Source of the DNA: CAZTZY01 sp964617765
GTDB lineage: Bacteria > Pseudomonadota > Gammaproteobacteria > Pseudomonadales > DT-91
Length of the DNA: 7,591 nt
Direction of reading: 5' to 3'
NCBI GenBank assembly: GCA_964617765.1
Contig: CAZTZY010000113.1
Coordinates: 1 to 7,591 of the forward strand
The notes beneath the pieces are model-generated. The model worked only from the letters and a program-made list of their open reading frames with translations. It was not told the origin of the DNA and ran no database searches. The position numbers and the translations under genes were made by a program. Position 1 is the stretch's first letter. Each line of letters starts with the position of its first letter. Below, one piece after another: positions 1 to 6,040 of the stretch.

Positions 1-1611
1 TTTTTGCAGTGGCTGAATTTGTATGAGTTGATTACCAGTCGTACGGTACATTGTAAAAAAGAAAAAAACGGGCGCTTGATTGATTACACCAAAACCTCAT
101 TTCTGGTGGTTTTTGAAGATAATGAGCAAGTGGTGCGTCAGTCGCTGGCAGAGTTGGGTAACAGCGATGCCTATATTGATGAGTTTAGTTTCAGGTATCC
201 GAACAAAGGTCGAACTGTTGCAGAAGAAGCCGAGACAGGCGATATCAAAGTGGTTGCCAGTAACCTGGCATCCGAGGCAGATTCCAGCAAAACCATTCGT
301 GTGAACAGTGATGCTATTGATCGCTTTGTTTCGCAAGTGGGTGAAATGGTGTTGCAGCGCAATATGTTATCGCATGTGTTATCGGATACTGATTTAAATG
401 CCACGCTGAAGAATTGCCGTACTATCCTTGAGAAAAACAAGGATGGCCATTTAAGCCATGCGCAAATGGAGGAGATGAAAAATGCATTGGCATCCATTGG
501 TGATTTCTATACATCGTTGTTACAGGCTAATGCCAAACTGGCTGAAAATGTTAGTCGTGTACAAAAAGATGTGATGACGCTGAGGGTAGTTCCTATCAGT
601 ATTGTTTTTAATCGTTTGCCAAGGGTAATACGCAATATCAATGTCGATTATGGCAAGGATATTCGCTTGCAAGTGCTGGGTGAGCAGGTGCGTGTTGATA
701 AAAGCATGGTCGATGTGTTGATGGAACCGCTGGTGCATCTGGTGCGAAATTGTGCAGACCACGGTATTGAATCACGTGAAGAAAGAGACAGGCTGGGTAA
801 AACAGCGCAGGCGATGATTGTGGTTTCTGCCGAGCAAACCGGCAATTATCTGGAAATCAAGATCAGTGATAATGGCCGTGGCTTAAACTTCGAAAAAATT
901 CGTCAAAAAGCCGTGCAATCCGGCATTTATGATGCCAAACGCCATGTTTCCGATGATGAACTGAAAATGCTTATCTTCAGGCCGGGTTTTTCAACTGCGG
1001 ATAAAATTACTGAAACGTCAGGGCGCGGTGTGGGTATGGATGCAGTGCGCACCCGTATTTCTGCTATCGGCGGCAGTATAGAAGTTAATTCTACGCTCAA
1101 TGAGGGCACTTCTTTTACACTTAAATTGCCAGTATCGGCAGCAATCCAGGGAGTTATCCTGTTCCGGCACGGCGGAGAAACATTGACTATCCCTGAGCGG
1201 AATGTGGTGCTGGGATTAACCATACCCGTTAGCCAGATTCAATCAGTACAAGGTCAGGCCGCATTTATTCATCAGGGCGAGATTATGCCACTTTATGGTG
1301 TAGCCGATTTACTCGGGTGGGGACAATTTTCCGAAGATAATTCGACCGCTATCCAGAAACTGAAAACAGACCAGGAAGTGATCATTATTTCTGATGATAA
1401 TTTCCATATTGGTTTGGCGGTAGACAAAGTGCTCGACAGGCAGGAAATTTTTGTGCGTGAACTACATGATGACCTGATGCGTTTACCGGGTGTGGGCGGA
1501 GTTTCGATTCTGGGTAATGGTGATGTGGTTATTATCCTCGATGCCGAAGCGATTCTTAAAATCGCCAGCAAACAATCACAAAGCCTGGAATCATTATTGA
1601 AAGTATCATGA
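1..1611 (+). CDS. cheA: CheA-family chemotaxis histidine kinase, C-terminal part (5' end outside window)
   Basis: The reading frame is open to the left edge, so the start and any Hpt (P1) domain with the phosphorylated histidine lie outside; the TTG at 4 is not a credible start. Counting residues from that codon: about 1-100 is an unassigned, P2-like or linker stretch. About 101-215 is the P3 dimerisation domain, starting near DRFVSQVGEMV and ending with the conserved LRVVPISIVFNRLPR segment. About 216-378 is the HATPase (P4) domain, with N box HLVRNCADHGIE (N249), G1 box DNGRGL (D289) and G2 box GRGVGMD (340-346). About 379-535 is the CheW-like P5 domain. All ATP-binding boxes look intact, so the kinase should be active, phosphorylating a response regulator in a receptor-coupled array at the inner membrane. 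It overlaps the next gene by ATGA. The PilZ genes downstream suggest control of motility or surface behaviour rather than only flagellar chemotaxis (inference). Confidence 0.93.
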   Translation, partial: FLQWLNLYELITSRTVHCKKEKNGRLIDYTKTSFLVVFEDNEQVVRQSLAELGNSDAYIDEFSFRYPNKGRTVAEEAETGDIKVVASNLASEADSSKTIRVNSDAIDRFVSQVGEMVLQRNMLSHVLSDTDLNATLKNCRTILEKNKDGHLSHAQMEEMKNALASIGDFYTSLLQANAKLAENVSRVQKDVMTLRVVPISIVFNRLPRVIRNINVDYGKDIRLQVLGEQVRVDKSMVDVLMEPLVHLVRNCADHGIESREERDRLGKTAQAMIVVSAEQTGNYLEIKISDNGRGLNFEKIRQKAVQSGIYDAKRHVSDDELKMLIFRPGFSTADKITETSGRGVGMDAVRTRISAIGGSIEVNSTLNEGTSFTLKLPVSAAIQGVILFRHGGETLTIPERNVVLGLTIPVSQIQSVQGQAAFIHQGEIMPLYGVADLLGWGQFSEDNSTAIQKLKTDQEVIIISDDNFHIGLAVDKVLDRQEIFVRELHDDLMRLPGVGGVSILGNGDVVIILDAEAILKIASKQSQSLESLLKVS

Positions 1612-2051
1612 AAAAATATCTCTCATTCAGTGGTACAGGTTTTAATTTTCTTATACCGACAGACAACATTGTCGAGTTATTTGATGCCAATGCTTCGGCA
1701 GAAGCATTAAATGCAGTGTTAGTGGGGGAAAGAGAGGCTGTTTATTGGCGCGGTGTATTATCGAACATGCTCGATATCAATGAGTTGACGGAGATAGTGA
1801 CTAACGATACCAATGAATGTTTTGTGGTGTGTAAGGGTATTGAAGATGCTGGCAAGTATTTTATTTTAAAAGTGAAGCATATTCATGAGTTGCTGGATCT
1901 GGATGATGATCGTTTGCGCGCAATTGACATTCAAAATCCAGCACTGGCCAACATCAGTAACAGGGTGTGTATCATGGACAATAATGAGCAGTTGTTCTTT
2001 GTGTTACATGAGTTCGAATCTATCTTTTTATCACTGGCATGTGTGCAATAA
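1608..2051 (+). CDS. Divergent CheW-like coupling protein
   Basis: A 147-residue protein whose ATG overlaps the CheA stop codon (ATGA), implying translational coupling and stoichiometric synthesis. The N-terminus, with FLIPTDNIVELF at 14-25, resembles the first beta strands of a CheW domain. The segment YWRGVLSNMLDINEL (46-60) corresponds to the conserved RG...P-hydrophobic-D-L element of CheW (R48, G49, L55, D56), with the usual proline replaced. There is no signal peptide or membrane segment. CheW proteins bridge receptors and the CheA P5 domain in the array. This copy is slightly short and divergent, so assignment rests as much on position as on sequence. It may be a dedicated scaffold for this kinase only. 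Confidence 0.7.
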   Translation: MKKYLSFSGTGFNFLIPTDNIVELFDANASAEALNAVLVGEREAVYWRGVLSNMLDINELTEIVTNDTNECFVVCKGIEDAGKYFILKVKHIHELLDLDDDRLRAIDIQNPALANISNRVCIMDNNEQLFFVLHEFESIFLSLACVQ

Positions 2052-2090
2052 CTCATCGAAAAGCTAATTGGGCAGTTAAGGTAAACAGTT

Positions 2091-2405
2091 ATGAGCAATA
2101 AAAAAACCTTTGTAGAAGAAAAAAGACGCAACCCGCGCTTTCCTATTGATGCCACCATAACCATGGTGGATAAAACAACCAATACGCTGTATTCAGGGGT
2201 TTGTTGCGATGTCAGTGCCAAGGGTTTATTGGTGATTTGTGAAGATGATCTTTCACTGCAAACCAGTTTGCATCTTGAAATAAAAGAAATTGATGGTGTA
2301 TTCATTGGCGATGGCATTGTGGTGCGCAAATCACAATCAGACCAGGGGTTTTTAATTGGCTTTGATGTTGATTTCAAGTTGCTTGCTGAGGATATGGCGA
2401 AGTAA
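2091..2405 (+). CDS. Single-domain PilZ protein (c-di-GMP receptor), copy 1
   Basis: A 104-residue cytoplasmic protein made of one PilZ domain. Both c-di-GMP contact motifs are present: RxxxR as R12-R16 (in RRNPRF) and DxSxxG as D40-V-S42-x-x-G45. It should therefore bind c-di-GMP and pass the signal to a partner protein (family knowledge; partner unknown). AAGG lies 9 nt before the ATG. It starts 39 bp after the CheW-like gene, in the same operon as the kinase. It aligns without gaps to the next gene over about 84 residues, including a CC pair at 38-39 and an LHLEI segment, so the two arose by tandem duplication. Such small PilZ proteins often act on motility, pilus or exopolysaccharide machinery, but nothing here shows which. 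Confidence 0.9.
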   Translation: MSNKKTFVEEKRRNPRFPIDATITMVDKTTNTLYSGVCCDVSAKGLLVICEDDLSLQTSLHLEIKEIDGVFIGDGIVVRKSQSDQGFLIGFDVDFKLLAEDMAK

Positions 2406-2416
2406 AGAAGATATAT

Positions 2417-2737
2417 ATGCAAAATAATAACTGTTTAGACAATGAACATCGCCGTAACCCGCGGTTTGTTATTGATGCATTTATTATTATTACTGATACG
2501 ACTAACGGAAAAAGTTATTCCGGTATTTGTTGTAATGTCAGTAGTGATGGTTTGTTGATAAGCTGTGCTGATGATCTCCCTGATAGTAGATTATTACATT
2601 TAGAGATCAGGGAAAAAGACGTTATTTATATGGCTGATGGTTATGTGGCAAGAAGGGCGAAAGGCAATAATATTTTTCTTATCGGTTTGCGTGTGGATTT
2701 CCACAGATTGAATGATAAATTTTCAATAATTGAATGA
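2417..2737 (+). CDS. Single-domain PilZ protein (c-di-GMP receptor), copy 2
   Basis: A 106-residue paralogue of the preceding gene, starting 11 bp after its stop, with AGAAG 6 nt before the ATG. The c-di-GMP motifs stand at the same residue numbers: R12-R16 (RRNPRF) and N40-V-S42-x-x-G45, so the first position of the second motif is Asn instead of Asp; both occur in binding-competent PilZ domains. The two proteins differ most in the N-terminal ten residues and in the loop near 76-82, which could give different partners or affinities (inference). No other domain, signal peptide or membrane helix is visible. Its place between the chemosensory genes and the carbonic anhydrase gene suggests co-transcription with both. 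Confidence 0.9.
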   Translation: MQNNNCLDNEHRRNPRFVIDAFIIITDTTNGKSYSGICCNVSSDGLLISCADDLPDSRLLHLEIREKDVIYMADGYVARRAKGNNIFLIGLRVDFHRLNDKFSIIE

Positions 2738-2765
2738 GTGATTAATATTTTACAAGGGGATTACT

Positions 2766-3521
2766 ATGAAAGTTAAAGCACAGTTAGTTTTATTATCAAT
2801 TCTTTCTTTATCAATTATGGCTCAAGCGGCTGATGAACATAAAAATAGCCAGTCGCCGCATTGGACATATTCAGGCAGTGAAGGGCCGGATAACTGGGCT
2901 AAACTTAGCCCGGACTTTGCTGCTTGTAATGGCAAAAACCAGTCACCTATTGATTTAACCGGATTTATCGAAGCAGAGTTGGCTCCTATAGTTTTTAATT
3001 ATGTGGCAGGTGGTAACGAGATTTTGAATAACGGCCACACTATCCAGATTAATTACCAGCCAGGCAGCACCATCGTCGTTGATGGCATTTCTTTTACACT
3101 TAAACAATTTCATTTTCATGCACCCAGTGAAAACTGGATAAAAGGTCAATCCTATCCGTTAGAAGCACATTTTGTTCATGCTGATAAAGATGGCAATCTT
3201 GCTGTAATTGGCGTTATGTTTGCTGAAGGAAAAGCCAATCCGTCTCTCGCTCAGGCATGGGCAACTCTTCCGCAGGCAGCCAATGAAAAACTGGCCATTA
3301 CATCTGCGATAAATGCCGAGGCACTTTTACCGGTTGATCGGGATTACTACCGCTTTAATGGTTCGCTGACTACTCCACCTTGCAGTGAAGGTGTGCGCTG
3401 GTTAGTGATGAAAACACCTCTTTCTGCTTCGAAGGAACAGATTGCAGCTTTTGCGAAAGTTATCCATCATGGAAATAGTCGACCTATACAGTCGGTCAAT
3501 GCCCGTCCTGTACTGCAATAA
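2766..3521 (+). CDS. cah: Periplasmic alpha-class carbonic anhydrase
   Basis: A 251-residue precursor with a Sec signal peptide: K2/K4, a hydrophobic core at about 6-18, and likely cleavage after AQA (residue 21). It interconverts CO2 and bicarbonate in the periplasm. Zinc ligands are H116 and H118 (in QFHFHAPSE) and H135 (in EAHFVHAD). E122 and T202 (in LTTPPCSEG) match the Glu106-Thr199 gate of human CA II, and H91 (NNGH) matches the proton shuttle His64. C54 and C206 are placed for the disulphide usual in bacterial alpha enzymes. Everything needed for activity is present. A strong Shine-Dalgarno sequence, AAGGGGA, lies 5 nt before the ATG. The gene begins 28 bp after the second PilZ gene with no obvious promoter between, so it appears to be the last gene of the chemosensory operon. 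Confidence 0.96.
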   Translation: MKVKAQLVLLSILSLSIMAQAADEHKNSQSPHWTYSGSEGPDNWAKLSPDFAACNGKNQSPIDLTGFIEAELAPIVFNYVAGGNEILNNGHTIQINYQPGSTIVVDGISFTLKQFHFHAPSENWIKGQSYPLEAHFVHADKDGNLAVIGVMFAEGKANPSLAQAWATLPQAANEKLAITSAINAEALLPVDRDYYRFNGSLTTPPCSEGVRWLVMKTPLSASKEQIAAFAKVIHHGNSRPIQSVNARPVLQ

Positions 3522-3555
3522 CGAAGTTGCTGTAACGTGTTTCTGTAAGCGATCT

Positions 3556-3582
3556 CATGCAGGGTATGGTTGAACCTGCGTG
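3556..3582. other. Short hairpin after the carbonic anhydrase gene
   Basis: CATGCAGG pairs with CCTGCGTG across an 11-nt loop: 8 bp with one G-U pair. No T-run follows, so it is not a terminator by itself. It could protect the 3' end of the operon transcript or be chance. Confidence 0.3.
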
Positions 3583-3594
3583 TTGTGCTCGGTG

Positions 3595-3625
3595 ATCATC
3601 GTTTTGATGATTTCGATTATTTTTT
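3595..3625 (+). terminator. Weak possible terminator of the chemosensory/carbonic anhydrase operon
   Basis: ATCATC and GATGAT form a 6-bp AT-rich stem with a GTTTT loop, and six Ts follow 8 nt after the stem (3620-3625). The stem is weak and the T-run is further away than usual, so this is a tentative call made partly because the next gene is convergent. Confidence 0.3.
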
Positions 3626-3766
3626 CAGATCAACAGGCTTGGCTATATATTCAGGTGAGACATCAGTGCTATAGGATTAGATTCTGGTTTGTGCAAGCGT
3701 GGCAGTGGTGAGTAGATCTTTGAAGGTGACTTTGCCACTTATGCATCTCAGTGTTATTTCAAAAAA

Positions 3767-4444
3767 TTAACCTTGGAATATGTTGCGTAATTTCAGTTGC
3801 TCATAGGCTTCCAGTATCAGGTTTTTATCATAATCATTTTCATGTTTATATTTGTTCCGGTAATGAAAGATTAATTTTTCAAGATATGCTCCATGTTGGG
3901 GATTATCCATTTCCCACATATTGCCGGTTAATGTGATGCTTTCTTGGTGCTGTGGGTTTTTTGCGCCGGAAACATAAATCACTTCATAGGTTTGCCCATT
4001 AACAAACACTAATTCTTCATGTAATAACGCTACATTACGCTGCGCCAGATATTCACGCACTTCGAGTATCTGGTAATTGGGCGAAAGCAAATAATCGATG
4101 CTGGTTTGCGGATTCAGTGCGTGTAAACCTTGCATGATGTGTATTGCAGTATTGCCACTAATACCGGCTAATATGATCAGGTGTTTTTTATTCTTGTCCA
4201 GTTTCAGGTTGGCGGCTGAATCGGTAATCACTGCATAATTGACCGCGCCATAGACCTGCAGTTTTTTTTGTAGTGCATCCGTTATACTGGCTACCTGGTC
4301 AACAAAATGTACCGTAGTGTAGGGCTTTGCTTGCAGTATATGCATGCCGAGATAGCCGTGATCGCAGCAGCAATCCCATATCACATCGTAACCTTCAGGA
4401 ATAAGATTAAAAATCGCGGCTAAACGGGCATTCAGTTTTTGCAT
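3767..4444 (-). CDS. trmK: TrmK-like SAM-dependent tRNA (adenine-N1) methyltransferase
   Basis: A 225-residue protein if it starts at the ATG at 4444; the frame also offers a TTG at 4483 (13 residues longer). I prefer the ATG because TrmK proteins begin close to the pattern seen here, MQKLNARLAAIFNLIPEGYD; neither start has a clear Shine-Dalgarno sequence. The SAM-binding core begins with IWDCCCDHGYLG, the gammaproteobacterial version of the DIGSDHAYLP motif of Gram-positive TrmK. It continues with HFVDQV (acidic residue after beta2) and LIILAGISGNTAIHIM, matching the IAGMGG motif. A lysine- and tyrosine-rich C-terminal helical part follows. The family methylates N1 of A22 in tRNA in Bacillus; the substrate in Gammaproteobacteria is less certain. 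It is monocistronic-looking, convergent with the carbonic anhydrase operon, and has REP-like palindromes upstream. Confidence 0.82.
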   Translation of the reverse strand: MQKLNARLAAIFNLIPEGYDVIWDCCCDHGYLGMHILQAKPYTTVHFVDQVASITDALQKKLQVYGAVNYAVITDSAANLKLDKNKKHLIILAGISGNTAIHIMQGLHALNPQTSIDYLLSPNYQILEVREYLAQRNVALLHEELVFVNGQTYEVIYVSGAKNPQHQESITLTGNMWEMDNPQHGAYLEKLIFHYRNKYKHENDYDKNLILEAYEQLKLRNIFQG

Positions 4445-4517
4445 GGTTACAATGGCTTGGGGAGACCGGGTTAATTTAAGCAATGATAATCGATAAAACA
4501 GGGATGGTCATATATTG

Positions 4518-4547
4518 TGTATAGACGTAGCATGCTACGTCTGTACA
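4518..4547. repeat. REP-like palindrome, copy 1 (diverged ends)
   Basis: The 20-bp core AGACGTAGCATGCTACGTCT (4523-4542) is a perfect palindrome with no spacer. Adding the flanks TGTAT and GTACA gives 15-bp arms with one T-G mismatch that would be a G-U pair in plus-strand RNA. The core is identical to copy 2, centred 88 bp to the right. Both lie between two minus-strand genes, in the 3' region of the LLM gene and upstream of trmK. Confidence 0.88.
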
Positions 4548-4606
4548 GGAATTATTTGTTCGGGATGGCAAAAGGAACGTGTAATGTTAATTCAAATTGA
4601 CGCAAT

Positions 4607-4634
4607 GTAGAGACGTAGCATGCTACGTCTCTAC
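4607..4634. repeat. REP-like palindrome, copy 2 (perfect 14+14 bp)
   Basis: Same 20-bp core (4611-4630), extended by GTAG on the left and CTAC on the right to a perfect 28-bp palindrome. GTAG directly next to the stem recalls the 5' GTAG/GTGG tetranucleotide of REP elements mobilised by RAYT (TnpA-REP) transposases. That is family knowledge; no transposase is in the window. Its position 16 bp past the LLM stop codon is typical for REP elements. It may also stabilise or end the LLM transcript, though no T-run follows on the minus strand. Confidence 0.9.
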
Positions 4635-4649
4635 GCGGGCAATAGTACT

Positions 4650-5507
4650 TTATAACTGCGGAATCAGTTTTGAGAATTCCTCAATCATTGGCATCACAAT
4701 GTCAGGTTTATCCCAATTCTGCATACCCACACCGATATTACAACGTGTAATGCCCATATCACGATAGCGTTTCAGTAAATCGGCAGTGACCGGCATCATG
4801 ATGACCATGGTGATTTCCACATCATCAGGATTACGGCCAAAGTCTTTTACTTGCTGGCGGAAGGCCTTGATATCCGCTTCAGGGTTAGGCAATGCAACAT
4901 CGACTGGCATCCAGCCATCTGCCCATTCTGCGGCATGTTTAACGCCTAACGGACCCATTGCGCCGAAGGTGAATTTTGGGCCTTTCGGTTGTACCGGTTT
5001 GGGTTCGAACCAGACTTTGTCAAAATTGATCAACTCACCATGATACTCAGGCGCGCTGTCCTGGAATAACACACGGGTAGCAGCAACCAGTTCTTTTAGT
5101 GCCTGGTAACGGCGCTTCCATGGCAGGCTGGTGGCGTTGGTGAATTCTTCTTCATTCCAGCCCACGCCGGTACCGATCATCACACGGCCATCGCTGAGGC
5201 GATCAAGTGTGGCGATGGTTTTGGCTTGCGAGAACAGTTCGCGCTCCATTAACAGGGCAATACCGGTTCCGATTTTCAGTTTGCTGGTGGCCGAGGCTGC
5301 CAGCATCAATGACAGGTAAGGGTCCATCATCTCTTTATAAGGCTCAGGCAAATCACCGCCCGGTGGATAAGGCGTTTTGCGCGACATCGGGATATGGCTG
5401 TGTTCGCCATACCAGAGTGATTCAAAACCGGCCAGTTCCAGCGTTTTGGCTAAAACAGCGGGGTTTGGGTCTTTCACGGTGTTCATGGAGCTAAAGCCGA
5501 GATGCAT
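4650..5507 (-). CDS. LLM-class (luciferase-like) flavin-dependent oxidoreductase
   Basis: A 285-residue cytoplasmic protein covering one complete bacterial-luciferase-like TIM barrel. Family signatures in order: GFESLWYGEHSHIP (28-41), KLKIGTGIALLMERE (76-90), then ATLDRLSDGRVMIGTGVGWNEEEF from about residue 99 to 122, the most typical LLM motif. YHGELINFDKVWFEPKPVQ (about 154-172) and a GAMGPLGVKHAAEWADGW segment follow. It most resembles the F420-dependent LLM subfamily, but most Gammaproteobacteria do not make F420, so FMN or F420 as cofactor cannot be decided. The substrate is unknown. The start is supported by AGGGA (complement of 5515-5519) 7 nt before the ATG. A promoter with an overlapping dyad lies upstream; REP-like palindromes follow. 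Confidence 0.9.
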   Translation of the reverse strand: MHLGFSSMNTVKDPNPAVLAKTLELAGFESLWYGEHSHIPMSRKTPYPPGGDLPEPYKEMMDPYLSLMLAASATSKLKIGTGIALLMERELFSQAKTIATLDRLSDGRVMIGTGVGWNEEEFTNATSLPWKRRYQALKELVAATRVLFQDSAPEYHGELINFDKVWFEPKPVQPKGPKFTFGAMGPLGVKHAAEWADGWMPVDVALPNPEADIKAFRQQVKDFGRNPDDVEITMVIMMPVTADLLKRYRDMGITRCNIGVGMQNWDKPDIVMPMIEEFSKLIPQL

Positions 5508-5541
5508 GATAGTTTCCCTATAATAGTGGTTGGTATTATGT

Positions 5542-5568
5542 CTTTACATTTTTATTGTATGTGTAAAG
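5542..5568. promoter_or_regulatory. Operator-like dyad around the LLM -10 box
   Basis: CTTTACA (5542-5548) and TGTAAAG (5562-5568) are perfect inverted repeats with a 13-nt spacer holding the proposed -10 box. A third related element, TGTAAG (5576-5581), overlaps the proposed -35. The layout fits a repressor site, and no cognate regulator is visible. Confidence 0.38.
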
Positions 5569-5581
5569 TTTCGAGTGTAAG
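5554..5581 (-). promoter_or_regulatory. Candidate promoter of the LLM oxidoreductase gene
   Basis: On the minus strand, CTTACA (complement of 5576-5581, 4 of 6 to TTGACA) and TACAAT (complement of 5554-5559, 5 of 6 to TATAAT) are separated by 16 nt. This would start transcription about 40 nt before the LLM start codon. Only the consensus match supports it. Confidence 0.4.
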
Positions 5582-5622
5582 CGTTAACTGTTATAAGTGC
5601 AATCAGCCAAATGGATTAGGGG

Positions 5623-5853
5623 TTAATCGGCTTTCGGCGCTGGTGTTTTGAAGCGCTCGGCTTGCTGTAATAGTTTGAAGTCTTCCAGGAATTGCAGGAT
5701 TTGTTCTTTGGACAGAGTTTGGCAGTACTTTAAATAGTCATCACTGAAATACTGGACGGGGCGCTGTTGTTTATTAATTGGGTAATTCTTGTTGTGCATA
5801 AACGCCTGCTGTATTGCTGTATATAGTTGACGTGCTGTTTTTGTACGGCTCAA
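5623..5853 (-). CDS. Small hypothetical protein
   Basis: A 76-residue protein from the TTG at 5853, or 58 residues from the ATG at 5799. That ATG has AGG 5 nt upstream and may be the true start. The frame stays open for 15 further codons upstream without an ATG. I do not recognise the family. The sequence is basic and glutamine-rich at the N-terminus, with a likely helix in YLKYCQTLSKEQILQFLEDFKLLQQ and a short PAPKAD tail. There is no signal peptide or membrane segment, and the composition looks like a real soluble protein. It lies on the same strand as the LLM gene, 115 bp upstream of it, with the LLM promoter candidate between. It is the last gene before the proposed tRNA/island junction. 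Confidence 0.5.
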   Translation of the reverse strand: MSRTKTARQLYTAIQQAFMHNKNYPINKQQRPVQYFSDDYLKYCQTLSKEQILQFLEDFKLLQQAERFKTPAPKAD

Positions 5854-5954
5854 GAAAAAATAACATACAGGCAGTGTGTGTTTCTTATACGGTTTTTGTC
5901 AAGCGTGAAAGTAGGTGAGTATTTTGAAGTCATGAATATAGAACGGATTTACCT

Positions 5955-5988
5955 AAAACAAAAAAGCCCTGGCATTTGCCAAGGCTTT
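5955..5988 (-). terminator. Strong rho-independent terminator, minus strand (probably of the lost tRNA)
   Basis: On the minus strand AAAGCCTTGGC and GCCAGGGCTTT form an 11-bp stem with one G-U pair and a 4-nt loop. The T-rich tail is TTTTTTGTTTT (six Ts at 5965-5960, then G, then four Ts at 5958-5955). On the plus strand the same position is a C-A mismatch and only three Ts follow, so the orientation is clear. No minus-strand gene lies to its right in the window except the tRNA-like fragment beginning 7 nt away, whose terminator it most likely was. Confidence 0.8.
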
Positions 5989-5994
5989 ATCGTT

Positions 5995-6017
5995 TGGTAC
6001 CAGTGGCCGCAATCGAC
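5995..6017 (-). other. 3' fragment of a tRNA gene (probably Leu): candidate attachment site
   Basis: Read on the minus strand, the segment fits a tRNA 3' end piece by piece. GTCGATT (6017-6011) matches the T-loop (TTCGANN, one difference), GCGGC is a T-stem 3' half, CACTGGT an acceptor 3' half, then discriminator A and CCA (5997-5995). A terminator follows. The sequence before it (right on the plus strand) is AT-rich and cannot form the T-stem partner, so the tRNA is cut within the T-loop. Tyrosine integrases typically leave such a fragment at one element junction. The TACCA end and an acceptor pairing with GCCAGTG suggest tRNA-Leu (inference). Confidence 0.6.
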
Positions 6018-6027
6018 AAGTTAATAT

Positions 6028-6040
6028 AATCAATATATTA
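6028..6040 (+). promoter_or_regulatory. IHF-consensus site next to the tRNA fragment
   Basis: The 13 bases match WATCAANNNNTTR exactly (AATCAA-TATA-TTA) and lie 11 bp from the tRNA-like fragment. IHF sites flank the core of many tyrosine-integrase attachment sites. The surrounding DNA is AT-rich, which makes a chance match less unlikely. Confidence 0.4.

Larger units (their letters stand above)
3555..3658 (-). pseudogene. Possible decayed C-terminal end of a response-regulator receiver domain
   Basis: On the minus strand, positions 3658-3620 read SPEYIAKPVDLKK and then stop. Shifting frame at the run of As (complement of 3620-3625) continues as IIEIIKTMITEHN to a stop at 3555. The joined reading looks like the beta5-alpha5 end of a receiver domain: the YIxKP motif with the conserved lysine, then an amphipathic helix. 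No convincing receiver sequence precedes it, so most of the domain would be gone. The match is short and may be chance. It overlaps the tentative terminator, and both need not be true. Confidence 0.25.

Noticed and set aside
1931..2422. 163-residue minus-strand ORF across the CheW-like and first PilZ genes
   Set aside because: Composition is low in typical protein features and it opposes two genes with recognisable motifs and ribosome sites; a shadow.
3725..3737. Short hairpin as terminator of the trmK-like gene
   Set aside because: Only a 5-bp stem with a G-U pair and no T-run on the minus strand.
3751..3936. 61-residue plus-strand ORF
   Set aside because: Antisense to the 3' end of the trmK-like gene, whose protein motifs are clear; no ribosome site or recognisable feature.
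4518..4634. The two palindromes as a minimal CRISPR array
   Set aside because: Only two copies, the repeat is a complete palindrome without spacer-like regularity, no cas genes, and ends differ; REP-like elements fit better.
5207..5494. 95-residue plus-strand ORF inside the LLM gene region
   Set aside because: Antisense to strongly conserved LLM motifs; a reading-frame shadow.
5963..5988. The hairpin as a plus-strand terminator
   Set aside because: On the plus strand the stem has a C-A mismatch and only three Ts follow; on the minus strand the stem is continuous (G-U) with a long T tail.
5827..6024. 65-residue plus-strand ORF
   Set aside because: It runs through the terminator stem and the tRNA-like fragment, has a cysteine-rich, unprotein-like N-terminus and no good ribosome site; it overlaps the small minus-strand gene.
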